Shown here one piece after another: positions 25,920-36,795 of a DNA stretch of 64,000 nucleotides. Location of the stretch: contig CM077599.1 of assembly GCA_039654915.1 (NCBI GenBank), positions 436,501-500,500 on the forward strand. Direction: 5' to 3'. The translations under genes were made by a program, and so were the position numbers. The notes beneath the pieces are model-generated. The model did not search any database. It was not told where the DNA came from and was given only the letters and a program-made list of their open reading frames with translations. Source of the stretch: Aquilaria yunnanensis (Eukaryota > Streptophyta > Magnoliopsida > Malvales > Thymelaeaceae). The number at the start of each line of letters is the position of its first letter. Position 1 is the first letter of the stretch.

Positions 25920-27530
25920 GGGTAAACTTTAAATTTAGTCATTTAACTATTCAGTTTATCCTAAAATGATCCTTCAACTCTAAAAGTGATTATTAAAGTC
26001 CCATAACTCAAGGGTCATATCTTATTTTAGTCCGTTTCGTTAGTTGAGCCGTTATTTTAGATGGATTTGCCCACATGGCACCCATAATGCCATGTGGATT
26101 TCTCTTTAATTAAAATGGATGACCATTTTATATAAAAAAGAAAATTTAAACCCAAACTATCACAAACACATAATCTTGAGGACTTAAAACATAAATATTG
26201 CAAACTCCATCTTCTTCCCCAATTCTTGCAAACTAGCTCATGGACCTTCTTTCTTCTTCTTTCCCCAGCAACTCTGATTTATCTAAAATCTCAACAAAAA
26301 CTAGGAGAACAAGCATCAATCAATGACTGAAACCTAAGGTTGATTTAATCGACCCAAAATCTGTAGTGATTGAACCAATCGATTAAATCGATGGCAGATC
26401 TTGAGGCAGCTATCAGTGACTGGGAGAACGAGGTATCGATTCAATGACTGAAACCTAAGGCCGATTGAATCAACCCAAAATTCGCAGATCCCAAATAATC
26501 CCAATTGATTGGTGATTCAAAAGGCAATTTGATTGGTGTGGCACCTAATTTGCATGGTTACAGAATCCCAATGCCTACACTAACTGCTATATAGTTCGCA
26601 ATCTAGATTTGATGGCAGACGTGAATAACTAGAGACAGAGGCAAATGGGACAAAGGCAAACGACTAAAGACAGTGAATGAAGACGATGGCAAAGAAGGAC
26701 AACTAGAGGAGGAAGTCGAAGATGGACACATAAATCAACAGAGGAGGAAATTGAAGACAGAAATCTTGTCCTCCACTCAAACTAGTGCTCAAAATCTTCT
26801 TCTATGCCCGAATCACTACTTGAAATCTTTTCCTCCACTTGAATCGCCGCGTTCGAATATTCTCCTTCACTTGAATTACCCACTTAAATCAAAGACTGCT
26901 TAAATCCCTAACTTGCCAACGCGCTCATCAACAGTCTAGGCAGTAGCAAGATGGTGGCACTGCACATAACTTAATCAGAACACCAGCGATTGAGACAGAG
27001 AGAATTGAATCCGAACGCAATCAGAGCACCACCGATCGACAAAAATATAGATAATTGGATCCGAACACAATCCGAATGCCAGCGTTAGACGTAGATGAAA
27101 AATCAAATCCCTAGCCTAGATGCTCAAATTAAAGAATCGAGAGGACCGTTGAGGTCGAGAAGTAGGGGCGGCCTAGAGGGTAGTGGAGGTCAAAAGGCGG
27201 CGACAACTCATTAAGGAGAGAAGATTGGGTGAATGAACCATTTAATTCCCTAAAATTATATGTTTTGTCAATTATAGCCTAAGAGTTATTATTCTCCCAA
27301 TCTTGTCACTTATTGTCTTGAAAAAGAATGCCATGTGGCATTTTGGGACCAGATAGGGGGCTATTAAGTGCCATGTATGCATTCTCCAATAGAAATAACG
27401 CCTGAAATAATGGATAGGACTCAAATAGGATTTGCTACTTAAGTTAGAGGACCTCAATAGTTACTTTTACAATCAGGGGACCATTTTAGGACAAATCGAG
27501 TAGTTAAAGGACTAAATTTAAATTTTACCC
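25920..27530. mobile_element. Long-TIR MULE-like non-autonomous element
   Basis: The left end GGGTAAACTTTAAATTTAGT and the right end, read inward, GGGTAAAATTTAAATTTAGT are inverted repeats. They continue with TTAACTA.TC..TTT.TCC and TAAAATG.TCC for roughly 180-200 bp. The flanking 9-mers CTAATTTTA and ATAATGTTT agree at only six of nine positions, so the duplication has decayed. The 1.2-kb interior contains two diverged copies of a segment beginning CAATGACTGAAACCTAAGG (near 26321 and 26442) and no protein I recognise. Confidence 0.7.
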
Positions 27531-28484
27531 ATAATGTTTAGGTAAAATTACATTTCACACCTGCTTTTTCCGAAAATATGCATTTTGCCGTCTCAAAGAC
27601 AAACTACATCACCATTGATATCAATAACCACATTTATAGAGAATAAAATGTAATATTTTAAATGATCCATTAATTTTAAAATTATTATTTTATAATAAAA
27701 AAGTAGTGAAAATATTTGCAAAAACCTTAAAAAACCATTAATGTTTTCCTTTTGGCTTAATTTCACACTCGAGTTTTATTTCGGCCAACTAAACCATAAC
27801 TTTAATAACTCAGTTCAATTTTATTACGAAGTTAATAAATTATGTTCAATTCAACCATTATGTTAACTTGATGATTAAACTGCCGTTTAAAATTGTAGGG
27901 GAGTAAATTGGAAATACATTAAAAGGTTTATCCTTTCATGTTGCTTCCAAAACAAGTGATCTACTATTATCCTTTTCCTGCGATCGCTCCATGCCTTTAC
28001 CAACCACCAATACCTCCCCCTTCTCTGCCACCAATGAATCATTGCAACAACCAACACTATGGCCATAATTACAGCCACAAGAACCTTCACCTTTCACACA
28101 TTTCGCATCTCCAAAACCCAGGGCTCATTGTATCCCAAAACCCTTTCCCCCACCTCCTCTACTCCAACCACAACTATTTCTAGACCAAGCCAACAGAACT
28201 TGTAGTTCTTATCGCCTTAGTCACCTTCAGTTCCTACACAACCAAGGAATAAATTGGTTCCTAGCATTCCTACAAGTCGTATAAGTGCTTCATCCTAGTT
28301 TTGCTTCATTGTCTCCATTTGATCCCTTTTCTGTTTGTTAGAGCTCAACTAGTTTTATATTAATTTTATTAGATTACTATATACTTGTAATAATTTTATT
28401 AGGTTACTATGTACTACTCAGATTTTTTTAAGCAAATATGGCATATATAAATCAATTCAACATAAAAAAGATAACCAGTCAACT
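27531..28484. other. Intergenic AT-rich stretch, no gene seen
   Basis: No recognisable coding sequence or terminal repeats were found between the MULE-like element and the LINE fragment. A proline-rich short frame at 27938-28183 is unsupported. Confidence 0.45.
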
Positions 28485-28670
28485 CTAGAGCAACCTACCC
28501 GGGACTAAAGTATTTTGGTTTTTCGAGAGTAACATGAGTAGAAGATGTTTCAGCCTCAGCCTATTACCCAAAACTTTCAAGACCAATTTGTACAATACAT
28601 TACAGACACTTATTGGACTAAAATCCACAATAGATGTGGGGTTTCTCCCAATAGGTAATATTGGTGGCAA
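28485..28670 (-). mobile_element. LINE reverse-transcriptase fragment
   Basis: About 61 codons read in one frame as PTSIVDFSPISVCNVLYKLV, then KVLGNRL, then LLSKNQNTLVPGRLL. This is the fingers/palm start of plant L1-type reverse transcriptase (usual form: P..I.DFRPISLCNV.YK, then NQ.AFVPGR). The catalytic motif downstream is absent, so this is a short dead fragment lying 3' of the NPF pseudogene. Confidence 0.8.
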
Positions 28671-29073
28671 TTTTGCATAAAAAAAATATCGATGGCAAAA
28701 TCACTATACCAACCTAACATTGATGGCATCTTTGCCCCTTCCCCTTTTATATCTTCTATTGGATGTATAGGTAGTCATGAATACTCATGATTTGAAGATA
28801 TATAAAATCTAATGGCTGTCGACAATGTAGATTAGACAAATACATCATCTCAATCGACTTGAAGGATAGCTACATTGCTATTTCCCAAAATCTAAGCACA
28901 CACATGCTCACAACGTACAGCAATACGAAACTAGTTTAATTTTTCAATGTACAGTGTACTGAGAAGTTAAATACACACGTACACAAAAAGGATATATAAA
29001 CAACGTAGCATTTCTTTACAATAGAAGAGCAACCAACATCCCTCATTTGCAAATTCTAGAAATTGGTAATGCT
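28671..29073. other. 3' flank of the NPF pseudogene
   Basis: AT-rich sequence with no coding pattern. It probably includes the former 3' UTR of the NPF gene. Confidence 0.4.
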
Positions 29074-29600
29074 TCATTTGCTTGGCTTGGGGTCATACCA
29101 CATGGCAGAAACAAGATATATGAGGAAATTAAAAAGGCCCATGATGGCCAAAAGCCCATAAAAGCAATCTAATCTTCCATGGTTGATATTATTGCCCAAC
29201 CATCCTCCCTTGCCACCACTCCCCACAGTGACATTCCTAATCACTGTCACTAAGAAGCTGCTGAGAAAGAAGCCCAGTGACAAAGTCGTGAGGAAGAGGC
29301 CCATGCTCATGGTTTTCATTCCTTTAAGAGATTGTGTGATGAAGAAGTTAAGCTGACCAATATATATAAAAGCCTCACCCATGCCCACTAGGAAAAATTG
29401 TGGTACCAACAAGAAAACAATTAAGGGCATGGTTACCCAGGCAACAAAGGCAACAACTCTGGTAGTAAATGATTATGCCACCTTTAAATGTTTCCATTCC
29501 ACTATTGTTGCCACTACCATGTCAATCGTTGACATCACCAGACCTATAGCGATTCTTTATAGGTTGCTAAATCCTATATACATGGTATGTACTAGTAATT

Positions 29601-29625
29601 ATATATATATATATATATATATATC
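29601..29625 (+). repeat. (AT)n microsatellite
   Basis: A run of alternating AT just beyond the last-exon acceptor of the NPF pseudogene, in its intron. Confidence 0.85.
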
Positions 29626-30469
29626 CATATATTATAAAAAAGAATGAAAGTGAATAAATCTTGAATGATCTTTTTGCAATTCAGTTATAAGATATTTTAA
29701 TATTTTAGTGAGACCTAAATTCATCATAATATATTTAATTAGAGTTTTATTAAGATCATTAGGACATCTTAGACATAAAAAAGATGAAAAGAATCACATG
29801 AAAACACTTAAGTTTTGTTTTGGGACAATAAGATTTTTTGTAACAACCATGCCCTATGTTTACATTACTATACAAAAAAAAAGCCCTTAAACAGAAGATT
29901 TTATTAATTTCTTTCTTTTTAACTTATTAAATCAATTTTTTTATTATAACTTAAAAGTGTAACCCAATATGATAAATAAAAATAATGATGATCCATAAAT
30001 TGGCTTGATCATTTTACTCTTAAATTATAAGTATTAAGTACGGAGTTAATTTGGTTTAAAAAAAAGATAGAAACATAAGTAACATTGTATATATTTATAA
30101 TTAAGTGAAACGTATGGTCTAACTTTTTTACCATTACATTCTAAGTCATTTTTACTATATTTGATAACAAAAATTAACCTTTTTTTGTAATCAAAAGCAT
30201 TTTGTGAGGGTGTTAAGGGTGTATGTGAGAAATTGTAATGTATGATGATTATTTTTGTGTGTTTTCCAAAACCCAGAAGGTGTCAGACCATATTTGGCAT
30301 TTTTTTTAGGGTAAAGTGTTTGGAGATTCGAACCTAGGAGGCACTTGGGCCAATGTACCTTAAGGCTAGTTGAGCTCACTAGCTGGGACTAAATCTATTA
30401 TTTAATTAGAGTTATATCATTAGTATGGTTCTATAAGAAAAAAAAATGAAAAGAACATACATTTGAAGG

Positions 30470-30955
30470 TTAAGGATTAGAGATTAAGGTTAGGTTAAGA
30501 TTTAGGGAATAAGGTTAAGGATCAAGGTTTAGGGAATAGTGTTAAGGATCAAGGTTTAGGGTTAATGTTAAATAGGGTTAGGGGCTGAAATGTATAGTAA
30601 GATTTGGGCTAAAGATTAGGATTAGGATTAGGATTAGATATTAGAATTAGGGTTTAGACTTATGGATTAGGGTTAGTTTTATGTTTAGGGTATAGGATTT
30701 ATGGTTAGGGTTAGGAATTAATGTTAGGGTTAGATATTAGTGTTAAGTGTTAGGGTTTAGAGATAGGGATTAAGGTTACGAATTAGGGTTAGGATTTATG
30801 GATTAGTAGGGATAAAGATTAGGGATTAGGGCGAGGGTTACGGTTTAGGGTTAGGATTTAAAATTTAGGTTTATCATTTGGAGTTACACTTTTAGAGTTA
30901 GGGTTAAAGGTTAGGGTTTTAGGATTTAGGATTTAGGATTTAGGATTACCATGCC
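30470..30955 (+). repeat. Degenerate telomere-like repeat array, G-rich on plus strand
   Basis: Nearly 500 bp consist of variants of TTTAGGG, TTAGGG, TTAAGG and TTAGGATTAGG, with few exact consecutive units. The plant telomere unit TTTAGGG occurs many times as GGTTTAGGG and GGGTTTAG. The array is interstitial and mutated, so it is not a chromosome end. It is joined at its right side to an AT-rich segment that has an inverted relative at 63.0-63.3 kb. Confidence 0.85.
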
Positions 30956-31400
30956 AATCCACATATTTCTCTTGAAAATGAAAAACCAATAAATTTTTTA
31001 AAAAAATATTTAAAAAATTAGTCATTTGCTTATATTTTGTTTTTGGCAATGTATTTATTAAGCAATTTAGCACCTTAATAAATCTACATAAGAGCTTTGC
31101 CAAGTCCTAGCAAGCACAATTAACTTTCGGATTTTTTAAGCATTTTAGTGGCTTAATTTAATTAACTTTTCACTTTTTAAAAAGATTAAGTAAATTAAAC
31201 TATTTAAATAATTAGATAACTAGCCTAAAATTATAATCCTCTATATTATCAATTTTATTAAATTAATTCATGGTTAAAACAAAAAATAAACAAAAATGAA
31301 ATAAAAATACAAATTACAAATGCTGTCAGTGCCTATTCTACGAACATAAAAACTTTTCAGACATAATATTTTTTTAACAGATATATTTGAGAAGTTTTAC
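30956..31400 (+). repeat. AT-rich repeat, inverted relative of 63020-63290
   Basis: TTTTTAAAAAGATTAAGTAA, CCTAAAATTATAATC and TGTCAGTGCCTATTCT recur, reverse-complemented, at 63025-63200. Similarity is clear from about 31150 to 31340 and weaker outside. It is non-coding and lies inside the expanded NPF intron. Confidence 0.75.
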
Positions 31401-32250
31401 TTAGAGGATCCAAAACATTAGTACATTGGGAAATTTTACTAGAAAAATATACTTAAGTAATTTTAGTCTGTTGGTAGTATTTACATAATTATTAAACAAT
31501 TTTAATTATTTTTTCTTCAAATTAAAACAACTATATAGGTAGCTAAATACAAGTACAAAACCTAAATATAAGCTAGCAAAATTAAAAAACCAGAACCAGA
31601 AAAACACTTTGAGAATTTTTAGTATAAAAAAATACTTAAATAATTGCAATCTATTGGTAGTTTTTAATAGTTATTGGGCAATTTGGATTATTTCTTTTTC
31701 TATCAAGTAAATATACAAAATAACTATAAAAGCCAAATTACTAAAAGATTGGTAAATTAAAACGTGAATTAAGATTTTAGAAAATTTCCCAAATAGTATA
31801 GAAAAAAGTACAAGGAAAGGCTTATATTTCTAAACCTCAGTAAAGTATTTTCGTGATTTCCGTTTCTATCCATGATGGATATGTTACTATTATATTTTCA
31901 TCCATGATAATGAAAAATCAATAAATTTATTAAGAAAATATAATATACTCTTCATGAGCTATACCTTTCCTTTTAAAGAACTAAAAATAAGTAAATTTCA
32001 CTCAATTTAATTTCTCAAAAATTGAAAAATCAATGTCTATAAAATTCAAAGCCAACCATCAGATACAAATCTATCATAAAATAAAGGGTGGCAAAAGAAA
32101 ATGAAAACCATCAAATACAACAAATCAAATACAGCAACCATCTGAGTAGCCAAATACAAATAGAAAAGCTAACAAGATCATAACCAAAACGAAGCCGTAT
32201 CTCAGCTAACTAAACGAAAATAGGCACCAACCCGAACTTCAACCTGCAAA
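31401..32250. repeat. AT-rich stretch with a ~195-bp direct repeat
   Basis: Segments near 31437 and 31632 share a pattern of TATACTTAA.TAATT, TCT.TTGGTAGT and GG/AACAATTT..ATTATTT. Otherwise this is featureless AT-rich DNA with no coding pattern. Confidence 0.5.
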
Positions 32251-32579
32251 AATATTGACCATTTTCAGTTTGTCATGGTGTCTTTTACTAGTAACAAAAC
32301 TACGTGCAACTTCTACGATCAGAAAAAAAAAACACACACACAACAATTTATATAGCCCTTGGCTAAGAACATCTCAAAAATCACAAAAATCACAACACCC
32401 AGTAGGAACAAGAAGTTTGTTCTTTTTCAAAAAGTAGGATAATAGCTATGTCTTGGCAACATGTACAGTTTTCAAGCAAGCTAAGTTTCATCAAAATAAA
32501 TATAAAAAATCACAGGATTATGCAAAACAATATCCGTAAAATCATTGACAAGCTAAACACATATAGCTATTTCAATACT

Positions 32580-34200
32580 AATTTTCAACCAAAGTCACAG
32601 ACCACACTAATTATCATAAATCTCTGAATCAAGCCTTCGGCAAACTTACAGAACCAATATTCGTAGAAACAAGTATCCACTGAAACAATTATATAAAATC
32701 ATAGAAACATCTAATTTGTATTCTGTGAAATTAGAGAGACATTAGACACACGTAACTACCATTATATTGAATTTCATTAGTAGATACATATCATACAATT
32801 TATCATGGATTTTGAAACAAGCCACATAGATAGGATTCCTGGTAGAAATTTTAGACAAAATACACATTAGTAAAAAACCTATAAAAAATCAACAACAATT
32901 CCAATTCCAAATCCATGAACTTGTAGATAAATTAGAGACATAGGCCTATCACTATATGAGTTGGCACATTCAGAAGCACAACACACAAATTATGATACAT
33001 TTTCCAAGTGCAATGATCAACTGAACCAGTCACAACAACATATCTTCTAGCAATGAAGCAATGCAACTTCAGATACATCATCCATATAAACTTTACCCAA
33101 TATTTTGAATCAATATACAAGGAATGTATGAGGTTTCACTTACGATGATTTGAAGCCTTAAACCTCATTTTGCTACCCTTGATTAATTGTGCTCCAAATT
33201 CACACCCTGCTGCTGTCCAGCAGCTTGGTGGCCGCAGAGAGTTTGCTACAGAATTTGCACCACAACATGGAGCATCAGTCTTCTTTACAAACACCAATAT
33301 TTCAGCACCTCAAAATCATATTGTTCGGAATAAATAGCCATCTCCATACTAATTTACAGCTAAAGATACAAAAGCACACAAATTATCATAAATTTCATAA
33401 CAAGCCATAAAGAAAGAGTCACTGATATGAATTTCAGAATAACCATAGTTCAGTCATAAAAGTTTATAAAATCACCCAAATCTTCAAATCACAATCTGTC
33501 AAATGATGAAAAAACTAGACATATGTAGGCACATTCAAGCAAAGTTTCAACTTTAAATACACACTGCATGATTTATGACTGAATTTACAAGCTGTTTATA
33601 CAGGCTGCTGCTCAGAATTTCAGACAGAGTAGCCTACTTAATAAAATCCAATAAAACACATGGATGTCCAATCCATAATAAAAAAAATATGCCCATAAAC
33701 TAGACACATACATGAACTCTCATACAAGATTTCAGCTCAAAATTTTAATTACATAAATTAACATAAATCTTGTAATCAAGCCCTTCTGCTGGGAACACAG
33801 AACCAGTTTCCAGATATACTAGTATCCACTAAAACAATTATATAAAATAATAGAAACATCTAAATTACATTCTATAAATTCAGGGACATGGTACACGCAC
33901 ATAGTTATCAGTACACGAAATTTCATCAGTAGATGCATAGCCTAAAATTTATCATGGATTTTGTACCAATCCATAAAGACAAGATTACTGTTACGAATTC
34001 CAGGCAACCTACAGTTCAGTCAAAAACCTCTATAAAATCAACCAAAAATCCAAATCCAAATCCACAAAATTGTAGATATAGTAAATACATAGTCAAATCT
34101 TCACATAAATTGGCACATCCAGAAACATAACATACAAATTATGGTACATTTTCTAAGTGCACTGATCAACAGAGCCAATCACCAGAACACATGTTCTTGT
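32580..34200. repeat. ~1.14-kb spaced direct repeats with sub-repeats
   Basis: Blocks at about 32590-33065 and 33745-34200 are similar. Shared stretches include AGTATCCACT.AAACAATTA, ATAGAAACATCTAA, TTTATCATGGATTTTG and CACAAATTATG.TACATTTT. A shorter, more diverged copy lies between them near 33350-33560. The family looks like tandem, non-coding repeat DNA; no LTR ends or protein-coding region were found. Confidence 0.65.
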
Positions 34201-34652
34201 TCAGGCTGAGGAGAATCTGCTGCCGATTGCTCGAAATCCTATTCCACCTAATTTTTGACATACGCCCAGATTATTAATAATGTCAGAGAAAGATCTGGGC
34301 ATGGAGCTACTCAAAATATTGAATACTTACTCAAAAGACCCAGAAGCTTAGTTCCTATTCTGTAGTGCTTGTGAGAGCAAAGGTCTCGCCTACAATGCAA
34401 AAAATAATACCATGTCAAAGTAAAAAACTTATAAGTAGTGCAGGCCTAAGGAAAGCATTCATAGATTTTGTATTAGAAGTTTGGAACTTGTACACTGGAT
34501 TAAATATAAACACCTCAAGAATATTATTTATTATCTACATGAATCTATCAGATGAAATTAGAGGAAGCATATTATCATGCAAAGATAAGCTAGAAAGGAA
34601 TACCAACAATTTCACCAATCAGGAAATAATATAATAACATACAACATCTTAC
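34201..34652. other. Region downstream of the MED19 fragment
   Basis: The family's usual C-terminal exon (basic, histidine- and lysine-rich) should follow 34653 on the minus strand, but I could not find it here. Nothing else was recognised. Confidence 0.4.
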
Positions 34653-35153
34653 CTTTTCATGGCATTTCTTTGAGTGATCAGCACCAGAATCATGGACCCG
34701 CTTTTGTCCTCTTTTTTTCCTTGTCTTTATCCTTACTCCGATCTTTATCTTTATGAGGGTGCTTGTCCTTTTTATGCTCTTTATCCTTCTCCTTATCTCT
34801 GTCCTTGTGTTTTTTATGCTTCCTTTCTTTTTCTTTGGATTCCCTTTTTGATTTTCCAGCTATTGTTGGAGTCCCCTTCTCTCCCTTAAAGAAGTAATCA
34901 TAATCAGCATCAACATCAAGAATTTAGAAGAGCATAGAAAAAACCTTAAAAAAAAAACTAACTAAAAATACAAAGGAAGTAGCTTTCTTACGGAAGGCAG
35001 ATTGATAGGAGCAGCTTCCTTCAGCAGGAAGGGCTGCCTGAGAATATCAATGTCAAAGGGCTGTATACACTCATGGGTTTCTCTGTTAAAAGAAATATTC
35101 TCTACAAGCTCGTCTAATTGCAACAGGGCTTCTTTTAAACCATGGTACACGCC
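34653..35153 (-). pseudogene. MED19: MED19 fragment (Mediator subunit 19), truncated and frameshifted
   Basis: MED19 is a head-module subunit of Mediator that links gene-specific activators to RNA polymerase II. The exon at 34992-35153 encodes LLQLDELVENISFNRETHEC and IQPFDIDILRQPFLL, then APINLPS before a GT donor. The next exon, 34653-34884, encodes GTPTIAGKSK and a run of Lys, Asp, His and Glu typical of the MED19 tail. There the frame slips near 34693: the first frame stops after KAGP, while HDSGADHSKKCHEK continues in another frame up to a donor at 34653. The conserved N-terminal half (about 60 residues, usually starting near a GPRELTGA-like motif) and the last exon were not found. It sits on the same strand, inside the NPF intron. 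A gene with unseen distant exons cannot be excluded, but the frameshift argues for a dead copy. Confidence 0.75.
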
Positions 35154-36537
35154 CTATGAAAGTATTCAGAAAGTTCTATCAAATGATAGCTTATTAATTG
35201 GAGTTCCAAAGCCAAAGATTGTAATTCTCGAACCAGCAATTGAAAAGATTCTGGAGCATCCTAGGGTTTAGGCATTGTTCCTCCAATGATCGTAGTACCA
35301 GGTATTTCTTGACGAGCTATTTATTCAATTAGAAATTATTATAAATTAGGACATAAATCAAATGTGAAATTTTTGAGTAGTCTACTTTCCTTCAAATCAT
35401 GAATCCCTTTTTATATTAAAATTAAGAAGGCAGAAAATCACAATGAGTAGAACAATGGTTAGATTCTAATACACTTTCATTAACCAGTCTTAAAGATTCC
35501 ACTGCCATACTAAATTTGGCTCTATTCAATGATTTTAATACCACATATCTAACCTATGATATTAAATGGAAAGATATTGGCAAAAGAACAAAATTCATCA
35601 GAAAAATGAAGATAAAAAAGAAAGAAAATATTAGTTCCGTACAAAAACAAAACATCTTGGCATGAGCTAAAGATATATCCACAGGAAAGTAGACCAAATG
35701 TAGTAACCACTAACCAATGAAGAATTTCATTTTGAAAGCATGACATGTACTAATATATATCCAGGATTTAGCTTAGTGAGTAAAACAGAACCATGTTCTT
35801 GATTTTTGCATCCACTTCTATGTGATATAGCGGGCATTCATGAACCTCACCGACCCATATAAGACCCGAAGCCATTGTAATCAATCAACATAGAAAGCAA
35901 GTAATTTTGTTGCATGCAATTGAGTAGATATAACAAGCAATACTCCTATTTATGCTTTTGTACTGCAATGGACAACTATTAACTGGTTTGTACTAGGAAC
36001 ATAGCACGATTCAATTCTGTCATGAATGTATGGTAAACTATTGTCTGTTCCTTCCGAAAAGCTTACTTTTTTTTATTTAAACATTATACAACTGATATCT
36101 CCACTTGAGAATTTCTGCTTTAACACTGGTTTTATAACATTATCTAAATAGTTCAGAAATGGTTTTCCCAACTATTTTTGCGAAGCTACAGCAAGCATCT
36201 GAACTTGAACAACAAGGTTACCTTCACTACTCTACTAGGTGGACTTCAGGCTAGTTCTATGGCTTAAACCAACCTTCAATCGCAAATCCACAAATACCGA
36301 TAAATGAATTGAAAACAAGCTATAGGTGAGAATATTGAACATACCTTGGAGCATTGGGAAAGAAGTTTTTTCCCTACTGAAGGGAAGAGGCGGGCCTCTT
36401 CCTCATCCGTCTGCTATAGCTTACAATATTTGGTTTCTACGCCTTTGCAACAGCATTACCTGATAACAGCAAAAAACCCAAATCAACTACTTAAACCCAT
36501 AAAAGAAAAAAAAGGTAACAATATCAGAAAAAAAAAA
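35154..36537. other. Stretch between MED19 fragment and 36.5-kb open frame
   Basis: Mostly AT-rich. A possible exon bounded by AG and GT on the minus strand lies at 36345-36450 with one partly open frame (TDEEEARLFPSVGKKLLS), but I cannot name a family. I looked here for the MED19 N-terminus and did not find it. Confidence 0.35.
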
Positions 36538-36795
36538 TCAGAAATGAAAATCGGCGATCTCATCTAGAGAACCAGGAGACGCTAGGACATCGTTATCAAT
36601 CTCTACAACAGCTGATTTGTTCTCGTTGGCGATCTTGGCGGCATCAATGGCTGATGGATCAAGGGATTGAACCTCCGATTCCAGAGAATTGAAACGGATC
36701 TTACGCAAAGCGTCAGTGGAATGACTGAAGACGACGACGTCATTGTTGGGAAGAAGCCGGCTCGCATGCCTGAACCCAAGTAAAGGAACCCTAGA
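36538..36795 (-). CDS. Unrecognised open frame, possible 5' exon remnant
   Basis: One minus-strand frame is open and protein-like in composition: VVVFSHSTDALRKIRFNSLE, then SEVQSLDPSAIDAAKIANEN, then VVEIDNDVLASPGSLDE, ending at a stop at 36538. An ATG near 36767 lies in a different frame. The upstream side reads CCCTAGATTG and is pyrimidine-rich like a plant leader. It could be the first exon of a small gene running into the 36345-36450 exon-like segment, possibly the gene that carried the MED19 fragment. I do not recognise the family and give no function. Confidence 0.3.
   Translation of the reverse strand, partial: SRVPLLGFRHASRLLPNNDVVVFSHSTDALRKIRFNSLESEVQSLDPSAIDAAKIANENKSAVVEIDNDVLASPGSLDEIADFHF

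Noticed and set aside
26673..26903. A gene captured by the MULE-like element (Pack-MULE)
   Set aside because: The open frame in the interior shows no recognisable protein motif and no exon borders.
30470..30955. A true telomere or chromosome-fusion scar
   Set aside because: The units are strongly degenerate, flanked by ordinary DNA, and the array has a second copy in the window joined to the same AT-rich repeat, so a dispersed repeat is likelier.
35002..35271. Plus-strand 89-codon open frame opposite the MED19 fragment
   Set aside because: It is the antisense shadow of the MED19 exon, which has clear family similarity on the minus strand.
36346..36567. Plus-strand 73-codon open frame
   Set aside because: No domain and no splice-linked coding pattern; the minus strand shows exon-like borders at the same place instead.
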